Positions 46,431 through 55,314 of a stretch of DNA of 59,482 nucleotides are shown here, piece after piece. Position 1 is the first letter of the stretch. Each line of letters opens with the position of its first letter. The notes beneath the pieces are model-generated. The model saw only the letters and a program-made list of their open reading frames with translations, did not search any database and was not told the origin of the DNA. Both the position numbers and the translations under genes were made by a program. This stretch comes from Bacillaceae bacterium S4-13-56 (GTDB lineage: Bacteria; Bacillota; Bacilli; Bacillales; JAWJLM01). The stretch lies in the NCBI GenBank assembly GCA_040191315.1, contig JAWJLM010000024.1:1-59482 (forward strand), given 5' to 3'.

Positions 46431-48077
46431 TTATTGTTTCCCTTTATTAAAACTCTGATAATTCTTATTCCCACCAGAAAGATTAAATACATCCTTAAAT
46501 CCCATATTTATTAACACATTTTGCGCAGCATTTCCAGTTACACCTTTGTTACAGTACGTTACGGTAGGGATATTAGGATCCAAATTCTTCGCTTCCTTAC
46601 GCAACTTTGCTAGTGGCATATTTACTGCTCCATCCACTTTCGATACCTCATACTGCTTCGTTGCTCTTGTATCGATAATTTGTATTTGCTCACCGTTCTC
46701 GATTCGGTCCGTTAATTCTTGTGGGGTAATCAGTTTATTTTTCTTATCAATCGCATTTTGTAAAGCCATACCTGTATACATTACCGGATCTTTCGTTGTA
46801 CTAAATGGTGGTGCATATGCTAAATCTAGATGGAACAAGTCTTTTGCTTTTGCTTTAAAGGAAATGGCTGTTACAAATACATCGATTCGCTTATCAACAC
46901 CATCTTCACCTACGATTTGCACACCTAAAATTTGGCTTGTTTTCCTATCGGCAATTGCCTTAATTACTAATTCTTTACCACCCAGATATTCTGCTCTTGC
47001 TGGTTTAATATTGTGTAATACTTCAAGATCAAAACCTTCTGCCTTAGCCTCTTTTTCACTTAACCCGGTATAGCCTACCGCTAAGTCAAATACTCTTAAA
47101 ATTCCTGTCCCTAAAATGCCCCGATGTTCCAAATCTCCACCAGTAATAACATCACCAGCGATACGTCCCATTTTATTAGCTGTAGAGCCTAACGGACGGT
47201 ATATAGGTTTTCCAGTTATAACCGAAAAACTTTCTGCTACGTCCCCAACGGCATAAATATCAGGTAGATTCGTTTGCATCTTGGTATTAACTTTAATCGT
47301 TCCAGATGTGCCTAATTCCACGCCTAAATCTCTTGCTAGTTTCGTATTTGGTCTAACACCAGTGGCTAAAATGACCATATCGGAATCAATGACATTGCCA
47401 CTTTTCGTTTCCACAGTATTCTCCGTAATCACAGTTGCTTCTTCGTTTAATAACAAGTTTACTCCGTTATCTCGGATATGCTCCTCTACACGGAAAGCCA
47501 TATCTTTATCCAAATGTGGCATAATCTGATTACTGCGCTGAACAATCGTTACTTCTAATCCTTTATGAGTCAATTGTTCTGCCATTTCAAGACTGATGAA
47601 GCCAGCACCAATAATGGTGACCTTTTTCGGGTTATTTGAAACCATAAACGAGTTGATAGATGCTGTGTTTTGGATATTGCGGACATGAAAGACATGCTCC
47701 ATCTCCACCCCTTTAATTGGTGGAGTAATTGGAGTCGCACCAGTTGCAAATACCAAGGTATCGTAACTGTCTTCTTTCGTCTCGCTTGTATCTAGATTTT
47801 TAACTGTAATTACTTTCTTATCTGGATCTATCTTTATCACTTCATGACGTGTTTGAATATCCACGTTGTAACGTTTTTTAAACCATGCAGCACTTCTAGG
47901 TGTTAGTGTCTCTAACTCGTCTACTTCCCCTCCTAAAAAGTAGGGGATTCCACAAATAGAATAGGAGATATCATAATCTGCATTATATAACGTAATTTCT
48001 GCGTTTCCGTCGTTTCTGCGTGCCTTTGCAGCAACAGATGTACCAGCTGCAACGGAACCAATAATAATTATCTTCAT
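46431..48077 (-). CDS. CoA-disulfide reductase with C-terminal rhodanese domain
   Basis: 548 aa. FAD/NAD(P) reductase of the CoADR type with C42 in SYSICGIPYF. The C-terminal rhodanese domain has the loop TYCNKGVTGN with its Cys. The enzyme reduces CoA disulfides or persulfides. It is the last gene of the long ars operon, 39 bp after a HesB-like gene. Similar fusions in other ars operons suggest a role in low-molecular-weight thiol redox balance under arsenic. That role is inferred. Confidence 0.85.
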   Translation of the reverse strand: MKIIIIGSVAAGTSVAAKARRNDGNAEITLYNADYDISYSICGIPYFLGGEVDELETLTPRSAAWFKKRYNVDIQTRHEVIKIDPDKKVITVKNLDTSETKEDSYDTLVFATGATPITPPIKGVEMEHVFHVRNIQNTASINSFMVSNNPKKVTIIGAGFISLEMAEQLTHKGLEVTIVQRSNQIMPHLDKDMAFRVEEHIRDNGVNLLLNEEATVITENTVETKSGNVIDSDMVILATGVRPNTKLARDLGVELGTSGTIKVNTKMQTNLPDIYAVGDVAESFSVITGKPIYRPLGSTANKMGRIAGDVITGGDLEHRGILGTGILRVFDLAVGYTGLSEKEAKAEGFDLEVLHNIKPARAEYLGGKELVIKAIADRKTSQILGVQIVGEDGVDKRIDVFVTAISFKAKAKDLFHLDLAYAPPFSTTKDPVMYTGMALQNAIDKKNKLITPQELTDRIENGEQIQIIDTRATKQYEVSKVDGAVNMPLAKLRKEAKNLDPNIPTVTYCNKGVTGNAAQNVLINMGFKDVFNLSGGNKNYQSFNKGKQ

Positions 48078-48116
48078 ATGTTTATAATCCTCCAGATCTT
48101 ATCTTGATGTCTATTC

Positions 48117-48398
48117 TTAGCAGCACTGATCCATTCCTAGTAACACAAATTGCGAACCGTTTGGTGTTTCATCGTCATCTAATGTTAATCCTTCTACTGT
48201 ATCTTTAACATCTTTATCAATGGACACTTTAATTCCATCAATTTCTTCAACAATATCGTTTTCTTCAGGCGCATCTAAAGAAATTCCTAATTGCGGTCCA
48301 CAACATCCTGCTCCCATCGAATAAAAGCGAATACCTTCTGCACCCTTTTCTTGAAAAATAACCTGTAATTTATTTTTAGCCTTTTCTGTGATATTCAT
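48117..48398 (-). CDS. HesB/IscA-like small protein
   Basis: 93 aa. HesB-like fold with FYSMGAGCCGPQLG and a C-terminal MDQCC, that is two Cys pairs rather than the C-x63-CxC spacing of classical IscA. It could bind Fe-S clusters or As(III). It lies 19 bp past arsA, and small HesB-like proteins of this kind recur in Bacillota ars operons. Confidence 0.75.
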   Translation of the reverse strand: MNITEKAKNKLQVIFQEKGAEGIRFYSMGAGCCGPQLGISLDAPEENDIVEEIDGIKVSIDKDVKDTVEGLTLDDDETPNGSQFVLLGMDQCC

Positions 48399-48417
48399 TA
48401 TAATTCCCCCTTATTTT

Positions 48418-50190
48418 TTAAAGTTGAACAAATTCCTTCAATTGGTCATAGCCTATTTTTACTTCCTTCATCCAAGGGATTAACGCACTATTATCAGCTA
48501 ATTCTTCTTGTACTTTCTTAATCCATTGCCTTTCCGATGCTGCACGTGCTTTTAATACTTTATCTGTTGTTCCTGTTGCATATAAACTTCGATTGATGAC
48601 CCACCATTTTGGAGTTATCTCTGCTCGCTTTAAGTCATCCTGCAAGCGTGTTGCCTCAAAAACAGGAGTTGCTTCTGGCAATGTAACAACGACTACCCCT
48701 GTCTCTTCTGGGTTACGCAGTCTTGGCAATAACTTTTTCACACTTTCTGGAATTTCACCAGTAGAACGGCTCATTTCCCTGTGATAAGCCTCCGATGAAT
48801 CAAGTAAAAGCAACGTATGCCCGGTTGGTGCAGTATCGATAACAACAATTTCTTGTTCAGACCTTTCTACTACATCGGCAAAAGCACGGAACACCGCAAT
48901 CTCTTCCGTACATGGAGACTCAAGGTCTTCCTGTAAGTAGGCAAGTTCGTCATCATTCAATTCACCAGCATTAGTGATTACTTCTTTTTTGTAGGCTTCC
49001 ACTTCTACTTCTGGGTTAATACTGCTGATGGATAGATTCTCATTAACAGTACCGTTTTGGAACATATAATCCAGATGTGCTGCTGGGTCAGTTGTTGTTA
49101 AATGAACTTTATGCCCTTTTTCCGTCAATCCAACTGCAATTGCTGCAGCAACAGATGTTTTTCCAACTCCACCTTTACCCATTGTAAAAATAACACGAGT
49201 ATTTTTAGATGAAAAATCATCAATTACATCCTTTAGTTCAGAAAGTGGTGCAAATTCAGTACCCTGATCGTCCTCCTTGAATTTAACTAAAGGAGCATCA
49301 CTCACAATCTGACGAAGGCGATCAATACCAGTTAACGAATACGATACAAAAGGTAATGAGAAGGTTTGAATCTTTTTCGATTCCTCTGGTGTTTTCGTCA
49401 ATGCTTCATGCTGCCCTTCGTAAAAAGCAGTAGATACCTCATCATTTTTTTCATAAGACTGCAATAACCCATTTATGATAAGCATTTGTTTTTGGATGCC
49501 AATGTCTCCAAGTTCTAATGATGCACGGTTCGCTTCAATCAGGGTGGATTCCTCTGGTCTGGCAACTAAAATTAGTGTTGTTTTGTCACCATCAGAAAGG
49601 GATTCAACTGCTTTTTGATACATAGCCTTCTTATCACCAAGGCCTGATAATGGTCCCAAACAAGAAGCCCCATGTGTTGCTTCCTCCAAATAACCAGACC
49701 ATGCTGTCGGCAGAGATAATAAACGAAGCGTATGGCCCGTTGGAGCTGTATCAAATAAAACATGGTCGTATTCGCTAAATATCCCATCATCTGCTAATAA
49801 ATGAGAGAATTCATCGAATGCAGCAATTTCTACGGTACACGCTCCAGAAAGCTGTTCTTCCATCTGATTGACTACCGATTCAGGAAGTTTATCTCTATAT
49901 GGGCCAACTGTCTTTTCTCGATATGCTCTTGAAGCTTCTTCTGGATCAATATTACTGGCAAATAAGTTTTTCACACTTGGAATTTCAACAGGTTCACGAG
50001 ATAACTCGATTTCAAATACGTCCTGCAAATTAGAAGCAGGATCCGTGCTGACAAGCAAAACCTTTTTTCCTTGATCAGCAAGTGCAACTGCTGTTGCACA
50101 TGCTACAGATGTTTTTCCAACTCCACCTTTGCCAGTGAAAAATAGATAAGGTGTTTCAACATGCTGTTTCGGATTATAAAGTGTATACAT
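48418..50190 (-). CDS. arsA: Arsenite-stimulated ATPase ArsA
   Basis: 590 aa with two homologous halves. Walker A is GKGGVGKTS in both (about residues 21-29 and 338-346), and the signal-transduction motif DTAPTGHT occurs twice. The metalloid Cys sites are in QLSGACTVE and LESPCTEE. It energises ArsB for As(III) export. It follows arsD by 13 bp. Confidence 0.94.
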   Translation of the reverse strand: MYTLYNPKQHVETPYLFFTGKGGVGKTSVACATAVALADQGKKVLLVSTDPASNLQDVFEIELSREPVEIPSVKNLFASNIDPEEASRAYREKTVGPYRDKLPESVVNQMEEQLSGACTVEIAAFDEFSHLLADDGIFSEYDHVLFDTAPTGHTLRLLSLPTAWSGYLEEATHGASCLGPLSGLGDKKAMYQKAVESLSDGDKTTLILVARPEESTLIEANRASLELGDIGIQKQMLIINGLLQSYEKNDEVSTAFYEGQHEALTKTPEESKKIQTFSLPFVSYSLTGIDRLRQIVSDAPLVKFKEDDQGTEFAPLSELKDVIDDFSSKNTRVIFTMGKGGVGKTSVAAAIAVGLTEKGHKVHLTTTDPAAHLDYMFQNGTVNENLSISSINPEVEVEAYKKEVITNAGELNDDELAYLQEDLESPCTEEIAVFRAFADVVERSEQEIVVIDTAPTGHTLLLLDSSEAYHREMSRSTGEIPESVKKLLPRLRNPEETGVVVVTLPEATPVFEATRLQDDLKRAEITPKWWVINRSLYATGTTDKVLKARAASERQWIKKVQEELADNSALIPWMKEVKIGYDQLKEFVQL

Positions 50191-50203
50191 TTTAAGATCT
50201 CCT

Positions 50204-50560
50204 TTAGTCGAGTTTTACGGAAACACGTACACGAGGTTTCTGAGTCAATTCCTTTGCACGTACTTCCAACCATTCCGCAAATTCTTCATTGGTTGGATAT
50301 TCACCCACTTTAACTACTTCCCCATCTAAAAGTGTGACCGGAAGTGCATCTGCTCCTTTTTCTTGAAGAACCTGATTAACCGTTTCATTTTCAGCAAAAG
50401 CAGCAGGTTCATTAGCTAAATTAAATCGCTTAATGTCTACATCTTTCTGTCCCAGTGAATAAACGGCTGAAGCTACCCTTGTTAAATTTGGGTCAACACT
50501 TGGTCCGCAAACACCTGTTGAACAGCACATAGCTGGGTCAAAGATTTCTACTTTTTTCAT
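50204..50560 (-). CDS. arsD: Arsenic metallochaperone ArsD
   Basis: 118 aa. Delivers As(III) to ArsA. The key cysteines C12, C13 and C18 are in AMCCSTGVC. The C-terminal vicinal Cys pairs found in some ArsD proteins are absent (it ends RVRVSVKLD). It has its own upstream ArsR-type site (50583-50607), so arsD-arsA may form a second transcript. Confidence 0.93.
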   Translation of the reverse strand: MKKVEIFDPAMCCSTGVCGPSVDPNLTRVASAVYSLGQKDVDIKRFNLANEPAAFAENETVNQVLQEKGADALPVTLLDGEVVKVGEYPTNEEFAEWLEVRAKELTQKPRVRVSVKLD

Positions 50561-50582
50561 ACGTTATACCCTCCAATTATTT

Positions 50583-50607
50583 GTATATAACTATATACTT
50601 ATATGTT
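50583..50607 (-). promoter_or_regulatory. ArsR-type operator 2 (upstream of arsD)
   Basis: GTATATAACTAT then ATACTTATATGTT. 23 of 25 bases match the site at 52784-52808. A second internal operator in the ars operon. Confidence 0.6.
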
Positions 50608-50635
50608 AACAGATAGTTAAGCCTTGAGGATATTC

Positions 50636-51073
50636 TCATGGCTTAACTTCTTGATATTCTCCCGTTTCAGCAAAACGTTTGATTCGTTCACCAATTTCAT
50701 CACGAACACGCTGAAATACTTTCCACACTTCCTCTTCTGTACCTTCTGCTTTAGCTGGATCATCAAAGCCCCAATGTTCTCTTTTTACATGCGGTGGCGT
50801 CATTGGGCAACGATCTTTTGCATCACCACATAAGGTTACTGCAATTGTTGCGTTGTCTAAAAATTCTTTGTCAATGGTTTCCGATTTTTGGTCAGAAATA
50901 TCAATTCCAACTTCCTTCATTGCTTTAACAGCATTTGGGTTTAGTCCATGTGCTTCAATACCTGCACTTCTTACTTCCCACTCATCTCCAAGATACTTTT
51001 TTGCCCAGCCTTCTGCCATTTGACTTCGACATGAATTTCCTGTGCATAAGAAATAAATAGTTTTTTTAGCCAT
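50636..51073 (-). CDS. arsC: Arsenate reductase ArsC (thioredoxin-coupled), copy 2
   Basis: 145 aa. Same features as copy 1: P-loop CTGNSCRS and the redox Cys pair (LCGDAKDRC). It lies 15 bp past arsB in the long ars operon. High similarity to copy 1 suggests duplication of an arsB-arsC pair within the element. Confidence 0.94.
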   Translation of the reverse strand: MAKKTIYFLCTGNSCRSQMAEGWAKKYLGDEWEVRSAGIEAHGLNPNAVKAMKEVGIDISDQKSETIDKEFLDNATIAVTLCGDAKDRCPMTPPHVKREHWGFDDPAKAEGTEEEVWKVFQRVRDEIGERIKRFAETGEYQEVKP

Positions 51074-51088
51074 ATAAATACTCCTTTA

Positions 51089-52402
51089 TCAAAATATAGT
51101 TAATGTTAAATATAGACCTAGTAACGTGATAAATAGGATTGGTATTGTTAAAATAATACCCGTCTTGAAATATGTTCCCCAAGAAATCTTAATTCCTTTT
51201 TGTGAAAGAACATGAAGCCATACTAATGTTGCCAAAGAACCAATTGGTGTGATTTTTGGACCTAAGTCTGATCCAACAACGTTTGCATAAACAAGTGCTT
51301 CTCTTAATACGCCAGTAGTATTTGTTTCCGCAATTGCTAGGGCGTCAATCATTACTGTTGGCATATTATTCATAATGGATGATAGAAAAGCAGCAATGAA
51401 CCCCATTCCAACAGTAGCAATAAATAAGCCTTCTTCGGCAACCGTTTGAATGACACTTGCTAGAGCAGTGGTGAGTCCCGCATTTCCTAATCCATATACT
51501 ACGACATACATTCCGATGGAAAAGAACACAATATCCCACGGCGCACCCTTAATAGCTTTTTTTGTATTTACTGCAGAACTTTGTCTACCCATAATTATGA
51601 AGAAGATAGCAATGGTTCCTGCAATAACGGAAACAGGTATATTGATAAATTCGCTGGTAAAGTATCCAATTACTAATAAGCCAAGGACATACCAAGATAG
51701 ACGAAACATTTTATGATCTTTAATAGCATTTCTAGGTTCGGTTAATTTAGAAACATCATACGACCTTGGAATACTTTTTCTAAAATAAATCAGTAACACG
51801 GAAATGGTTGCAACTAATGAAAATAAATTTGGAATAATCATTCGTGAAGCATATTCAACAAATCCGATACCAAAGAAGTCTGCAGACACAATATTTACTA
51901 AGTTACTTACAATGAATGGCAATGATGTTGTATCAGCGATAAACCCACTTGCCATAATAAACGGAAAAATCATTTTTTCTTTAAAATTTAAATTACGTAC
52001 CATAGCAAGTACGATTGGTGTAAGAATTAACGCTGCACCATCATTCGCAAACAAGGCAGCAACAATCGCACCTAATATACTGATATAGACAAACATTTTT
52101 ATTCCATTACCCTTTGCAAAACGGGCCATATGTAAGGCAGCCCATTCGAAAAATCCAATTTCATCCAAAATTAAAGAAATAAGAATGATTGCTACGAATG
52201 CCAATGTGGCGTTCCAAACGATTTGTGTTACTTCGATTACATCACTAAACCCTACGACTCCTACAATTAGAGCTATAACTGCTCCTCCCATTGCAGACCA
52301 ACCAATATTTAAACCTTTTGGTTGCCAAATGACTAGGACGAGGGTTGCTACAAATATGAGTATTGCGAGTATAAGCGTTGATGACAATGTTTTTACCTCC
52401 AA
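51089..52402 (-). CDS. arsB: Arsenite efflux permease ArsB, intact copy
   Basis: 437 aa with 11-12 membrane helices. Ion-transporter superfamily features are [11 protein letters not shown] and [15 protein letters not shown]. It exports As(III)/Sb(III) alone or with ArsA. It starts one base from the arsR stop. Intact, unlike the copy at 33806-35103. Confidence 0.95.
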   Translation of the reverse strand: MEVKTLSSTLILAILIFVATLVLVIWQPKGLNIGWSAMGGAVIALIVGVVGFSDVIEVTQIVWNATLAFVAIILISLILDEIGFFEWAALHMARFAKGNGIKMFVYISILGAIVAALFANDGAALILTPIVLAMVRNLNFKEKMIFPFIMASGFIADTTSLPFIVSNLVNIVSADFFGIGFVEYASRMIIPNLFSLVATISVLLIYFRKSIPRSYDVSKLTEPRNAIKDHKMFRLSWYVLGLLVIGYFTSEFINIPVSVIAGTIAIFFIIMGRQSSAVNTKKAIKGAPWDIVFFSIGMYVVVYGLGNAGLTTALASVIQTVAEEGLFIATVGMGFIAAFLSSIMNNMPTVMIDALAIAETNTTGVLREALVYANVVGSDLGPKITPIGSLATLVWLHVLSQKGIKISWGTYFKTGIILTIPILFITLLGLYLTLTIF

Positions 52403-52747
52403 TTAACAACAAGTAATTCGTGTACCCTTTTCTTCCAACTCTTTTAGTTTATCTTCTTGACTTGGCAATTGATCCAGAATCGGTTTGATGAATGAATAAT
52501 ACTCATTATTTTTATTTACCGAGTAGAAAATCCATTGTCCTTTCCTTTCTTCCACTACCAGTCCTAAATCTTTAAGCTTACGCAAGTGTTGACTAACAGC
52601 TGGCTGACTGAACTGAAATATTTCTACAAATTCACATACACAACAAGCGTGATTATCCATTAATTTCATCATCGTTAGACGTGTCTTGTCACCAAGCAGT
52701 TTTAAAATGTTCGCAGCTTTGTCTATTTCAAAAGATTTTTGCAGCAT
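52403..52747 (-). CDS. arsR: ArsR-family arsenic repressor, copy 1
   Basis: 114 aa. Winged helix with the As(III) ligands in CCVCEF (about residues 35-38) and recognition helix FSQPAVSQHLRKL. First gene of arsR-arsB-arsC-arsD-arsA. Ends with vicinal Cys (TRITCC). Represses its own promoter at 52784-52808 until As(III) binds. Confidence 0.93.
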   Translation of the reverse strand: MLQKSFEIDKAANILKLLGDKTRLTMMKLMDNHACCVCEFVEIFQFSQPAVSQHLRKLKDLGLVVEERKGQWIFYSVNKNNEYYSFIKPILDQLPSQEDKLKELEEKGTRITCC

Positions 52748-52783
52748 CTATATCCCTCCTTATTATTATTTATTATGAAAATA

Positions 52784-52808
52784 GTATATAACTATTTGCT
52801 TATATGTT
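52784..52808 (-). promoter_or_regulatory. ArsR-type operator 1 (upstream of arsR)
   Basis: GTATATAACTATTTGC then TTATATGTT. 23 of 25 bases match the site before arsD at 50583-50607. Confidence 0.65.
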
Positions 52809-52910
52809 CAATGGATTAACCTACAGAAACATGAAATTTTAAGAAATCATTTTATTTTATTCCCTACTACTACTATTCTTTAGGTTAGAATCCTTATATG
52901 CATGTATTAA

Positions 52911-53052
52911 TTATTGGATTTTTAACTTCATATTTAATTTGATGCGTTTTCTAACTTTTCCCCACCGTTCCTGTAATCCAGCAGGCTTTTCTAAAATCCT
53001 AGTGTTGAAAACAAAGCCAATTTTATAGTCCTTTTCGAACAACTCTCATGCG
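52911..53052 (-). pseudogene. Unrecognised ~45-codon gene remnant
   Basis: A minus-strand open stretch ends FVFNTRILEKPAGLQERW and KLNMKLKIQ, then TAA (52911-52913). It opens after an in-frame TGA with no start. The sequence looks coding but I cannot name the family. Confidence 0.3.
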
Positions 53053-53147
53053 GAACATCGTGTTAAAAGGGAGTTATGGGGAATTCAGCAAATAAATTTG
53101 ATTAAAAAGGTTGCAATTTAATTTTATGGATAATATACTGTTGATAA

Positions 53148-53163
53148 ATCAAAAAAAATTGAT
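53148..53163 (+). promoter_or_regulatory. Putative operator of the second arsR unit
   Basis: ATCAAAAAAAATTGAT has arms ATCAA and TTGAT. The ATCAAAAAAA core recurs in the 53531-53572 palindrome. It lies 22 bp before the arsR-2 start. Confidence 0.5.
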
Positions 53164-53184
53164 GTATTAGTTGGAGGTGAAATA

Positions 53185-53505
53185 ATGGAATTAATTAAAA
53201 AAGTAAATGAATTAGGCGAAGATGAGGCACTTGATTTTTATGAAAATATGTTTAATGCTTTAGCTGATAAAATAAGATTAAAAATTATAAATGAAATTAG
53301 TAAAAGTCCAAATAAATCTTTGTGTGTCTGTGATTTAGAAGAAAAATTAGAGTTAAAGCAATCAAAACTATCTTATCACTTAAAGAAATTAGTAAAAGCC
53401 AATATACTTATACCCGAAAAACATGGTACATGGAACTATTATAAAATTAATGAAGAACAAATACAGGTTGTCTTATCTGAAGATACTTGTTGTAAAATTT
53501 TCTAA
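53185..53505 (+). CDS. arsR: ArsR-family repressor, copy 2 (paired with ArsP)
   Basis: 106 aa. Winged helix with SLCVCDLEEKL, a CxC metal motif in helix 3, and recognition helix KQSKLSYHLKKL. It ends DTCCKIF, a second Cys pair. GGAGGTG precedes the ATG. It likely senses As(III) or organoarsenicals and controls the downstream permease. Confidence 0.88.
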   Translation: MELIKKVNELGEDEALDFYENMFNALADKIRLKIINEISKSPNKSLCVCDLEEKLELKQSKLSYHLKKLVKANILIPEKHGTWNYYKINEEQIQVVLSEDTCCKIF

Positions 53506-53530
53506 CAGGTATCTTAGTTATTTATTATAT

Positions 53531-53572
53531 AAATAAACTTTTTTTGATTTATATATCAAAAAAAGTTTATTT
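53531..53572. promoter_or_regulatory. 18-bp perfect inverted repeat between arsR-2 and arsP
   Basis: AAATAAACTTTTTTTGAT pairs perfectly with ATCAAAAAAAGTTTATTT over a 6-nt loop. It contains the operator core ATCAAAAAAA on both strands. It may be a terminator or an internal operator; no T-run follows it. Confidence 0.6.
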
Positions 53573-53593
53573 AAAGGTGAAGGAGTTATACTT

Positions 53594-54478
53594 ATGACAG
53601 ATTCAATTTTAGAATTTATAAAAACCTTTTTCATGCTATTTTTTGAATTGCTTGCCTTATTTATTGTAGTGAGTTTTATTGTGAGTTTAATTCAACAAGT
53701 AGTATCAGAGGTAAAAATTAAAAAATTTTTAAGTCGTCCAAACAAAGCTGTTAATTATTTACTTGGTACATTATTTGGTGCAATTACACCATTTTGCTCC
53801 TGTTCAACAATACCTGTGCTAGCAGGATTATTAAATGCCAAAGTACCATTTGGACCTTCAATGAGTTTTTTAATTGCTTCACCATTAATGAATCCGCTTA
53901 TTATTTTCATGCTTTGGGTACTTTTAGGTTGGAAAATTGCACTATTATATTTTATCGTGCTAGGTGTTTTTAGTATTTTAGTAGGGTTTGTATTCTCGAA
54001 ACTTAATTTAGTAGGGACGTATAAAGGTGTAACTGTTAAAGGTGATGGCTTTTTCAGTAATAAACAAGGGTCCAGAGTTAAGCAAGCTTTAAATGATGCA
54101 TGGGCATTTCTTTATCCAATGCTTCCTTACTTATTCATAGGGGTCTTTATTGGTGCATTTATTTATGGATTTGTTCCGGCAGAGTTTATTACAAAATATG
54201 CAAGTGGTGACGGCATTTTCTCTGTAATGATTGCTTCGGTCATTGGTATTCCAATGTATATTAGACCTGAAACAATGTTACCTATTGCAGAAGCACTTGT
54301 TTCAAAAGGTATGTCAATGGGTACTGTAATTGCTTTAGTTATTGGTGGTGCAGGTGCAAGTATTCCAGAAGTAGTTATGTTGTCTAAACTATTTAAGAAG
54401 AAATTTTTAGTTGCATTTATTTCAGCTATTTTAATTGTGGCTATAAGTACAGGTCTTATTGTTAATTTAATTCTTTAG
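53594..54478 (+). CDS. arsP: Permease of the ArsP/DUF318 family
   Basis: 294 aa with about eight helices. The conserved TPFCSCST holds C68 and C70, the site used by ArsP for methylarsenite or trivalent organoarsenicals. GASIPEVVML near the end is also conserved. AAGGTGAAGGAG precedes the ATG. It is second in arsR-arsP-small protein, so it is probably induced by arsenic species and exports them. Confidence 0.85.
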   Translation: MTDSILEFIKTFFMLFFELLALFIVVSFIVSLIQQVVSEVKIKKFLSRPNKAVNYLLGTLFGAITPFCSCSTIPVLAGLLNAKVPFGPSMSFLIASPLMNPLIIFMLWVLLGWKIALLYFIVLGVFSILVGFVFSKLNLVGTYKGVTVKGDGFFSNKQGSRVKQALNDAWAFLYPMLPYLFIGVFIGAFIYGFVPAEFITKYASGDGIFSVMIASVIGIPMYIRPETMLPIAEALVSKGMSMGTVIALVIGGAGASIPEVVMLSKLFKKKFLVAFISAILIVAISTGLIVNLIL

Positions 54479-54542
54479 GTTTAAAGAGAAAATAGTTGTT
54501 GCGCTTGCATCATCAAATTATCCTTTTAAGGAGGTGATATTC

Positions 54543-54695
54543 ATGGCAGAAAAAAAGTCTGGTCTTAAAAAGTTGTTCTCTAAACCCAATCAAGCTTGCT
54601 GCAGCGTTGAAATTGAAGAAGTCAAACCGACTGAAAACAACAGCTGTTGCGGATCCTCAAAGGAGAACACTAATAAGCAACGGAAAGAGGCTTAA
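54543..54695 (+). CDS. 50-aa Cys-pair protein of the arsP unit
   Basis: AAGGAGGTG lies 6 nt before ATG 54543. The chain is basic at both ends and holds two Cys pairs, NQACCSVEIE and NNSCCGSS. Vicinal Cys favour As(III) binding, so a chaperone or buffer role is possible. Third gene of arsR-arsP; a terminator follows. Confidence 0.75.
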   Translation: MAEKKSGLKKLFSKPNQACCSVEIEEVKPTENNSCCGSSKENTNKQRKEA

Positions 54696-54722
54696 TAAGG
54701 AAGGTCAAAACTCGCAATTATT

Positions 54723-54755
54723 GCAAAAGGGCTTCGTTTAGAGGCCTTTTTGCTT
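54723..54755 (+). terminator. Terminator of the arsR-arsP unit
   Basis: GCAAAAGGGC pairs with GCCTTTTTGC across an 11-nt loop. Confidence 0.75.
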
Positions 54756-55314
54756 TAATTACTCATAGAAAAGGATGATACCAATGATTGTCAATCATGC
54801 AAGTACATTGAGTAAAGAATACTTTAAATCGTAAATTCAACTTATTATAATACCAAACTGAATCAATATTGGAATCAGCCTGAATTTAATATTGAAATTT
54901 ATTTAAAATAAGCGTTTGATCTATGATTAAAAAGCTATTGAATTCGTATTGAATAATGCCCTCTGTTTTCTCTATACTCTTACCTCCAATGTACAACTAT
55001 TTAGCAGTAGATAAGAACTTTTTAACATGGAAGCCAACTCTTATAACTGTGGCTCTTAAATAAAGTTTGATTAAAAATATCCCAAACTCACTTTTTATGG
55101 TAATTCAAAGAACCAGTTTTGAAAAAAAGATTGATCAAAACTGGTTATCTCTTTGTGAGATGTTATACAACTTTTATAAAAAAGTGTGATCATTTTTCAC
55201 TGCTAATCTTCCACAATCGCGCCGATTGTGGAATGGAAAGAATGCAATAGAAATGTAATTATACTATACTTACTAGTAATTGGATTATATAGTTTTAAGA
55301 AGGATTGAATTTTT
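54756..55314. other. AT-rich intergenic region with a hairpin
   Basis: AACCAGTTTTG (55111-55121) pairs with CAAAACTGGTT (55136-55146). Nothing else here supports a gene; a 16-codon frame at 54784 is too short to call. Confidence 0.4.

Noticed and set aside
54784-54834. A 16-codon frame with a possible ribosome site after the arsP unit
   Set aside because: Too short and without recognisable features.
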